Below are positions 42,513-47,024 of a DNA stretch of 47,024 bases, in pieces (position 1 is the first letter of the stretch; each line of letters begins with the position of its first letter). The notes beneath the pieces are model-generated. The model made no database searches, was not told the origin of the DNA, and was given only the letters and a program-made list of their open reading frames with translations. The DNA lies in assembly GCA_036496425.1 (NCBI GenBank), contig DASXLG010000198.1, forward strand, positions 1 to 47,024, in the 5' to 3' direction. A program made the translations under genes and the position numbers. Source of the DNA: Terriglobia bacterium. GTDB taxonomy: Bacteria; Acidobacteriota; Terriglobia; 20CM-2-55-15.

Positions 42513-43067
42513 ATGAGCACCGGAATGGATGGAGAGGAAACAAAGGATGGCCGTGGCGGACGAACAACCGAGGACGTGTTCGTCGAGCACTACGATTTCA
42601 TGTTTCGCGCGGCCCGGAAATCTCTCAGGAACACGGAAGATGCCCAGGATGTGATTCAAAACTTGTACTTAAAGCTCATCGATTCCAAGCTTCCGCCGGA
42701 TGTCTGGAGGGACCCGAAGGGCTACCTCTACAGGACCGTGATCAATGCGTGTCATGACTGGAGACGGACGCGGAAAAGCCGCAGGGAAAACCGGGGAGTC
42801 GAGCAGCTCGAAATCCGGGAGCCCCGCAGCGAGCAGGCGAACCAGAATGCGGTCCACGAGGTGGAGCATCTGATGGGCAATCTGGATCGAGGTGTCGCCG
42901 ATATCGTCAGGCTTCACGCGGAAGGCGGTATGAGCGACGCGGAAATTGCGGTCATGGTGGGCGGCTCCCGTTCGAAGATCGCCATGATTTTGAGCCGGGC
43001 GCGGGACAAGTTGAGAAAGTTAAGAGGCGGCAGGAAGGAGAAACATGTTCGGTTGGAAAAAGAGTAG
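42513..43067 (+). CDS. ECF sigma factor
   Basis: About 184 residues from the ATG at 42513 (GAAGGG upstream). Region 2 includes VEHYDFMFRAARKSLRNTED and AQDVIQNLYLKLID. Region 4 has LHAEGGMSDAEIAVMVGGSR, then KIAMILSRARDKLR. No anti-sigma gene is adjacent; a PadR-like gene overlaps its 3' end by 23 bases. The reading frame is open upstream through the 41-bp array, but the ATG at 42513 is the normal family start. Confidence 0.88.
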   Translation: MSTGMDGEETKDGRGGRTTEDVFVEHYDFMFRAARKSLRNTEDAQDVIQNLYLKLIDSKLPPDVWRDPKGYLYRTVINACHDWRRTRKSRRENRGVEQLEIREPRSEQANQNAVHEVEHLMGNLDRGVADIVRLHAEGGMSDAEIAVMVGGSRSKIAMILSRARDKLRKLRGGRKEKHVRLEKE

Positions 43068-43536
43068 AGAGTTCGATGAAATCCTGAGGAGATATTTTCC
43101 GCGCTCCAAGAGCGATGAAGTCGTTGCGGCGCGCGACCGTTTCCTGTTGCTGGTGAAACAGCGGCGTACCTTGCAGGAGGCTCTGGATAATTTCACCAGT
43201 TCCAAGCTCGTGCCCGACGTCACGAAGTTCGTAGCGCTCGCGCATGTCGATCAACTCGTCCTGACGGCGGTTTATCTGTTTCATGGAGAGGGCACCAGCC
43301 TGGGGATTGACGAGAAGGTCAGCGATCTGACCTCCCACGTCGTCGATACCGGAGCGGTCTTTATATCCCTCGACCGTCTGGAGCGCGGACAGCTGATTTC
43401 GTCGAGGCCGGTGCAAATGGAAGGCTATGACGAGCCCCAGTTGGTCTTCAGCATCACGGCAGAAGGCAAACGTATGCTGAGTTCAGTAAAAACCGGAGCC
43501 AGGCGCCTGGTCGAAGCACTCGCGGATTTTGAATAG
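43045..43536 (+). CDS. PadR-like winged-helix protein
   Basis: A 163-residue protein. The N-terminal half is charged and helical. The C-terminal half fits a PadR winged helix: VDTGAVFISLDRLERGQLIS, then QLVFSITAEGKRML. Strong GGAAGGAG precedes the ATG. It overlaps the sigma gene by 23 bases, so the two regulators are made together. Confidence 0.72.
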   Translation: MFGWKKSREFDEILRRYFPRSKSDEVVAARDRFLLLVKQRRTLQEALDNFTSSKLVPDVTKFVALAHVDQLVLTAVYLFHGEGTSLGIDEKVSDLTSHVVDTGAVFISLDRLERGQLISSRPVQMEGYDEPQLVFSITAEGKRMLSSVKTGARRLVEALADFE

Positions 43537-43555
43537 CAAAAAAGTTTGAAGGGCC

Positions 43556-43573
43556 GTGACAAACAGGGGGGTG
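43556..43573 (+). repeat. Second copy of the GTGACAAACAG6 motif
   Basis: GTGACAAACA followed by seven G and T repeats the motif at 42468, and CGCATG follows 16 bases after GTGACA. An A-rich run with TTT precedes both copies. It lies between the PadR-like stop and the convergent DUF3738 stop, so no sense gene follows it in the plus direction. Confidence 0.6.
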
Positions 43574-43583
43574 AAGCGCATGT

Positions 43584-44453
43584 TCAGTTCTCCGTGGGGC
43601 GCTGGACGGAGTCAATCACGATTACTTCAACGGGACCTTTGGTGGATTCCAGTCGCAAGCCCAATTGTTCCTGTATCGCTGTCGTCAGGGTTGGCCCTTC
43701 GCTGTCCGGTGCCGGGGGGCCTCCTGGTGTGGCTTGCAGGTTATCGGGTATCCATTCCAGCTTGATGTCATACAGACCCGTAAGATTGGTTTTATCAATG
43801 ATGGGTCTATTCATCATGCCGATCAGCTGGTTTATCAAGGCGGATAAAGCGATGGCCTTTCCCTCGAACTTCCTGCCACCCGGAACCGTACCAAAACCGC
43901 CAATACTGTACATGCCCCTTATCATTTCCGGTAAGCCATTCGGCTGGCGTCGAATTGGGGCTGATGGATCGCGTGGAAGAATGGGGCCTTGATTCTCCGA
44001 AAGAGTGAGCTTTGGGCCGCCCTTGGCCACTACAAGTTCATAAACTGGAAGCTGTCTTGTCTCTTGATGCAACTTCAGTTGGAAACGGTCTTCCAGGAGG
44101 GACTGGAGCATGAGATCCATCACATCCGGCTTGTTCAGGTCTCGTTGCGTGGAGCGGGCCGGAACTCTGCCCTCGGGCGCTTTTGCTTGAATCTCCCACA
44201 AGTCTGTGCCGACCCAGGCCGGTCCACCGAGCACCTGAAAACCCCTTATTCGGTGTGAAAGTGCAATCAATGCCTTCAGCGGTTGGCCCGCAGCGACATA
44301 CTCGCCGCCAGGGGACGTATTTACCGGCCCTCGCGCGGTGGTGGGCTTAATGCTTGCCACTTCAAATGACGGCTTCGGCCAGGGCGCTGGCGTCTGTGCC
44401 ACCGCCGCTATAGCGGCCATTAAGAATGCGACTATCACCGCAATCCATCTCAT
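43584..44453 (-). CDS. DUF3738 (TIGR03435-type) secreted protein
   Basis: About 289 residues from the ATG at 44453 (GGAG upstream), with signal peptide MRWIAVIVAFLMAAIAAVAQ. The pattern SFEVASIKPTTARG, QSLLEDRFQLKLHQETRQ, LPVYELVVAKGGPKL and NLTGLYDIKLEWIPD identifies the family recalled as TIGR03435/DUF3738. It is expanded in Acidobacteriota, where it is often near ECF sigma factors. Function unknown. The longer frame to 44549 is not supported. Confidence 0.9.
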   Translation of the reverse strand: MRWIAVIVAFLMAAIAAVAQTPAPWPKPSFEVASIKPTTARGPVNTSPGGEYVAAGQPLKALIALSHRIRGFQVLGGPAWVGTDLWEIQAKAPEGRVPARSTQRDLNKPDVMDLMLQSLLEDRFQLKLHQETRQLPVYELVVAKGGPKLTLSENQGPILPRDPSAPIRRQPNGLPEMIRGMYSIGGFGTVPGGRKFEGKAIALSALINQLIGMMNRPIIDKTNLTGLYDIKLEWIPDNLQATPGGPPAPDSEGPTLTTAIQEQLGLRLESTKGPVEVIVIDSVQRPTEN

Positions 44454-44497
44454 GCTGTGCTCCAACGGAATACTGACCAAGAGTCTGCCGCGGGAAG

Positions 44498-44520
44498 GCG
44501 TGTGGTGGGAAGTAAAAAGC
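44498..44520 (+). repeat. 23-bp inverted repeat, left copy
   Basis: GCGTGTGGTGGGAAGTAAAA and three further bases match the reverse complement of 45729-45751 at 22 of 23 positions. The pair brackets the IS3 remnant. Weaker similarity continues upstream (GTCTGC). It is a dispersed repeat or a relic of an inversion. Confidence 0.7.
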
Positions 44521-44546
44521 ATTCGTAGAGGAAGGTGAGATAATTT

Positions 44547-45318
44547 CACGCGTGAACCGTCACCGAAACTTCCCAGGACAGCACGTAGCGGCTGTACCAG
44601 TCGATGACCGCCACCAAGTAGACGAAGCCGCCACGCAGCCGAATATACGTTATGTCTGTGCTCCAGACCTGATTGGGCCGTTCGATTTTCACGCCACGCA
44701 ACAGGTACGGATAGATCCGGTGTCCTGGATGTGCTGTCGATACCGCGGCTTCGGATAGATCGCCTCCAAGCCCATGAGTCGCATCAGCCGTTGCACTCGC
44801 TTGCGATTGACCATCCCGCCCTGCTTGCCCAGTTCGAACGTCATCCGCCGGCTGCCGTAGAACGCGTCTTCGTATACTGCTCGTCGATCCGCCGCATCAA
44901 CTCTAAATCCTCGGCGCTTTCGCCCAAGGATTTGTAGTACAAGCTGGATCGCGCCAGCCCCGCCAAATCGCACTGCTCGACGATGCTCAATTCCTGGTGA
45001 TTTGGTTCGATCCATTGCCGCTTCTCCTCTATCGCCGCAAGATCCCCGACTTTTTTTGCAACCAAATTGCACCTGCAACTTTCCGATCTGCCGGTAGAGT
45101 TCGTCCTTCTCCTGTTCATCTGCCACGTCGCGCCGTTCGCGAGCTCCAGAAAAAAGATCCTCGGCCGCCTCCTGCAAGTGTTTCTTCCAAGTTGTAATTT
45201 GATTTGGATGAACGCCGTGAGCCGTCGCCAACTCCTGAACCGTCCGCTGACCTTTGATCGCCTCCACCGCGATCTTCGCCTTGAACGCTCCGGTGTACTG
45301 CTTCCGCTGTCTTCCCAT
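44547..45318 (-). pseudogene. Degenerate IS3-family transposase (orfA plus orfB)
   Basis: OrfA begins MGRQRKQYTGAFKAKIAVEA (helix-turn-helix) at 45318. OrfB appears in other frames: EEKRQWIEPNHQELSIVEQC, then YGSRRMTFELGKQGGMVNRK, then IERPNQVWSTDITYIRLRGG and VYLVAVIDWYSRYVLSWE. At least two shifts beyond the natural orfA/orfB one are needed, and the integrase core stops after YVLSWE. The last catalytic segment is lost, so it is inactive. Confidence 0.88.
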
Positions 45319-45377
45319 GCTCTCTCCTTAGAGCAGCGGAAATCCACCTTAGGTTCCTGTCCAGTTTTTGGGGTCCA
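44565..45377 (-). mobile_element. IS3-family remnant, 3' truncated
   Basis: The left end on the minus strand, TGGACCCCAAAAACTGGACA (from 45377), is a typical IS3-family terminus. The other end is missing: homology stops near 44565-44572, about 110 bases before the DUF3738 start. No target duplication could be identified. Confidence 0.75.
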
Positions 45378-45961
45378 CTTCATCCAGCAAGGGAAGAAAG
45401 AACCTTTCCCTCTGGATTGATTCGAATTACTGCAAACGGCGCGGGATTAGCAGGGACACGGTTGCAGATGTGGTGAAGCAGGCGTTGAGGGCGCTGCACG
45501 CTGTATAATGCGCGCGGAGTACTGCAGCCGGAAGGAATAAATATTCTGCATGAGTTGCCGAGACTTCTCTGACCTTTTCGAGCGTGTCGCAGAGAAAAGA
45601 CATCGCGGATCTTATTGAAATAATCATTCAACCCACGTTAACTCCAGTTCGCCTGAAACACTAAACGCAAGAAGGACCGAAGAAGGTCCGCCAACCAACG
45701 TTTGAGGGAGGATGTCTTTAGGGTCTTCGCTTTTTACTTCCCACCACGCGCCCTCTGGCTGCCGCAGACATTGACGTCCGCACAAAATGCAAGGTACGCT
45801 GCCTGAATTCATTAGGGCGGTCGAGATTACAGAATATATGCGTGGCGGCGGTAAGCTGAAATCACGCGGTAATTCGACGGAATGAACAGGCCCGCACCGA
45901 AGCACGTCTTGACTCGGCAACGTCCAAGCGCGCGGGAAAAAGTATAGAGGATGTTGAAGTA
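45378..45961. other. Gene-poor stretch between IS remnant and nuclease gene
   Basis: 584 bases with no convincing gene. Open frames here lack start signals and family resemblance. It contains the right copy of the 23-bp inverted repeat. No clear promoter for the downstream gene was found. Confidence 0.6.
45729..45751 (-). repeat. 23-bp inverted repeat, right copy
   Basis: GCTTTTTACTTCCCACCACG plus three bases is the reverse complement, with one mismatch, of 44498-44520. It is in the gap on the far side of the IS remnant, 1.2 kb away. Confidence 0.7.
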
Positions 45962-46858
45962 ATGAGCGAAATGCCGCAAGCTTCGGAGATTCATAGTTCC
46001 GTTGAGGCGAGTCCCGCTGCCACAGGGCCGGCCGGTCCGCTCTTCGAGGGGCAGGTCGGCGCATATTATCTTCTTTCCATGCTTGCCGGGGGGGAGCCGC
46101 GAGGGTTGCCAGGCACAACCGTGACCGGGATCGAATTCCAGCGGGCTTCCGAGCGCCCCCTTGACGACGTGATCGTCCACGCGACCGATGCACAAGCCAA
46201 TCCAGCCGTGCTTGAAGTACAAGTCAAGAGAACCATCGATTTCACCGCGAGCGACTCTGTCTTCCGGGCACTTGTCGCTCAAGTCGCAAGGGCCGCGGCC
46301 AAGCCGGAATTTGACACGCAGCATTACGAGCTTGCCGTCGCAACGGAACGGACGTCAACGAAGATCGAACGCAGCTACCAGGAAGTGCTGTCATGGGTGC
46401 GGGAACTTGGTTCAGCAGAGACGTTTTTCAAGCGTCTCAACCAGAAACGACTTGCCAACAGCGACATGCGCAAGTTCGTTGAGAATTTCCGCGCGAACCT
46501 GAAACTGGCAGGCTCGCCGCACGACGACGCAGCCGTCTGGCGCATTCTGCGACGTTTCCAAATCCTTGTGTTCGATTTCAATCAGGAAGGGTCAGCAACG
46601 GAAATTCTTGTACGCGTGCGTTGCGGCGTGTTGTTGGCTCCGGAGGAGGCCGGCAAAGCCGGCGCTTTTTGGCAGACGCTCGTCGGTTTGACTCTAGAAA
46701 GCGCCTCGAAAGGCGGCGAAAAGACAAGGACGCAGGTTCGCGAAACGCTGGTAAACGAATATCACTACGGGTTTGCCGGAGAGAGCAGCTTCACAACGCC
46801 CGCGCCGCACTTCAGGAAGCGTCCTCGGGCGCTTTGCAGGATATATCCAGCCAGGTAG
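45962..46858 (+). CDS. Mrr/Cap4-like nuclease domain, first part of a frameshifted nuclease-ATPase
   Basis: A 298-residue open frame starting MSEMPQASEIHSSVEASPAA. Residues about 28-110 look like a PD-(D/E)xK nuclease: LFEGQVGAYYLLSMLAGG, then an acidic pair in RPLDDVIVHA and LEVQVKRTIDF with the QxK form seen in Mrr and Cap4-type nucleases. A helical linker follows to about residue 275. The final 25 or so residues (TTPAPHFRKRPR) do not fit; near 46790 the homologous reading continues in the -1 frame into a Walker A motif. So the gene is either frameshifted or read with a programmed shift. Such nuclease-STAND/AAA fusions are typical of antiphage defence. The family is judged by eye. Confidence 0.65.
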   Translation: MSEMPQASEIHSSVEASPAATGPAGPLFEGQVGAYYLLSMLAGGEPRGLPGTTVTGIEFQRASERPLDDVIVHATDAQANPAVLEVQVKRTIDFTASDSVFRALVAQVARAAAKPEFDTQHYELAVATERTSTKIERSYQEVLSWVRELGSAETFFKRLNQKRLANSDMRKFVENFRANLKLAGSPHDDAAVWRILRRFQILVFDFNQEGSATEILVRVRCGVLLAPEEAGKAGAFWQTLVGLTLESASKGGEKTRTQVRETLVNEYHYGFAGESSFTTPAPHFRKRPRALCRIYPAR

Positions 46859-47024
46859 GTTCCGTCCACCTTGACCGTGCCGCATATGTTGCGAAAGTCC
46901 AAGCAGCGATGGACATGGGCCGCTACGTCGAGATCAGGGGCGCATCCGGCGTCGGCAAGTCAGCCGTGCTGAAACATGTGGTGGAACAGATCAGCAATGA
47001 GGCGCGCGCCGTCGTCCTGAGCCC
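46795..47024 (+). CDS. P-loop ATPase part of the nuclease-ATPase (runs off the window)
   Basis: In the -1 frame relative to the nuclease part, codons from 46795 read NARAALQEASSGALQDISSQ, then a linker and VEIRGASGVGKSAVLKHVVE, where GASGVGKS is a Walker A loop. The frame is open to the end of the window. This is the start of a STAND- or AAA-like NTPase. With the upstream nuclease part it would form one long polypeptide if a single base were restored near 46790. Downstream domains, such as repeats that sense a trigger, are not visible. Confidence 0.6.

Noticed and set aside
41861-42520. Long proteins in several frames across the tandem array
   Set aside because: Nearly all frames are open for the same compositional reason, there are no ribosome sites, and no protein family matches; they are shadows of the repeat.
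44338-44538. Short open frame ending in a WWEVK-type sequence
   Set aside because: It is antisense to the DUF3738 gene start and its end is encoded by the 23-bp dispersed repeat.
45624-46193. Minus-strand open frame across the gap and into the nuclease gene
   Set aside because: No start signal or family resemblance; it overlaps the better supported plus-strand gene.
1-47024. tRNA or rRNA genes
   Set aside because: No cloverleaf-like or rRNA-like sequence was recognised by eye in the gaps; a short tRNA could still be missed without a covariance search.

Overview
The window is a moderately GC-rich, gene-dense bacterial chromosome segment. It most likely comes from an Acidobacteriota genome of the Solibacter/Bryobacter or Vicinamibacter kind. 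The best lineage clues are a DUF3738 (TIGR03435-type) secreted protein beside an ECF sigma factor and a PadR-like regulator (42.5-44.5 kb), a 1396-residue Oar-like TonB-dependent receptor with a carboxypeptidase-regulatory N-domain, a DUF6152 protein, and two paralogous secreted proteins of a type common in that phylum. No rRNA or tRNA gene was seen.

Layout. 0-5.5 kb, mostly minus strand: a partial PAS histidine kinase, an Fpg/Nei-type glycosylase, and a translationally coupled PepSY membrane protein and OPT transporter. 5.5-9.9 kb: aldo/keto reductase, secreted proteins, and a fused gallate-type extradiol dioxygenase. 9.9-13.7 kb: a compact plus-strand run, sucC-sucD-ndk-DUF2905-class I aldolase. 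13.7-19.5 kb: a shortened PEP-synthase-like ATP-binding domain, xseA, an MDR oxidoreductase, a GlcG-like protein, a ketopantoate-reductase-like protein, and a formyl-CoA:oxalate CoA-transferase. 19.7-25.4 kb: a PQQ dehydrogenase, a NarL-type two-component pair, an orphan gene, and an apparently exported CheR-like methyltransferase. 25.4-33.1 kb: the large TonB receptor, an OFA-family MFS transporter, and a malate synthase. 33.1-35.5 kb: a LiaF-like protein, TtcA, a NarL regulator and a degenerate PilZ protein. 35.5-38.7 kb: a tight XRE-NfeD-flotillin-PspA membrane-stress operon with palindromic operator candidates. 38.8-42 kb: secreted proteins, a Tat-type TIM barrel, an ABM monooxygenase and an Fe-dependent alcohol dehydrogenase. 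42-42.4 kb: a ten-unit 41-bp tandem array. 42.5-44.5 kb: the ECF/PadR/DUF3738 module. 44.5-47 kb: a decayed IS3 element, then a nuclease-plus-P-loop ATPase gene (defence-like) that is frameshifted and runs off the end.

How the genes work together. Core carbon metabolism (succinyl-CoA ligase, NDP kinase, aldolase) is mixed with C2-acid functions: oxalate CoA-transferase, an OFA-type carrier, malate synthase and a GlcG-like protein. Oxidative functions for aromatic and alcohol substrates are also present. The accessory signals are the 41-bp array, long hairpins built from 9-bp iterations, a shared ECF-promoter-like motif, and the truncated nuclease-ATPase locus at the right edge.
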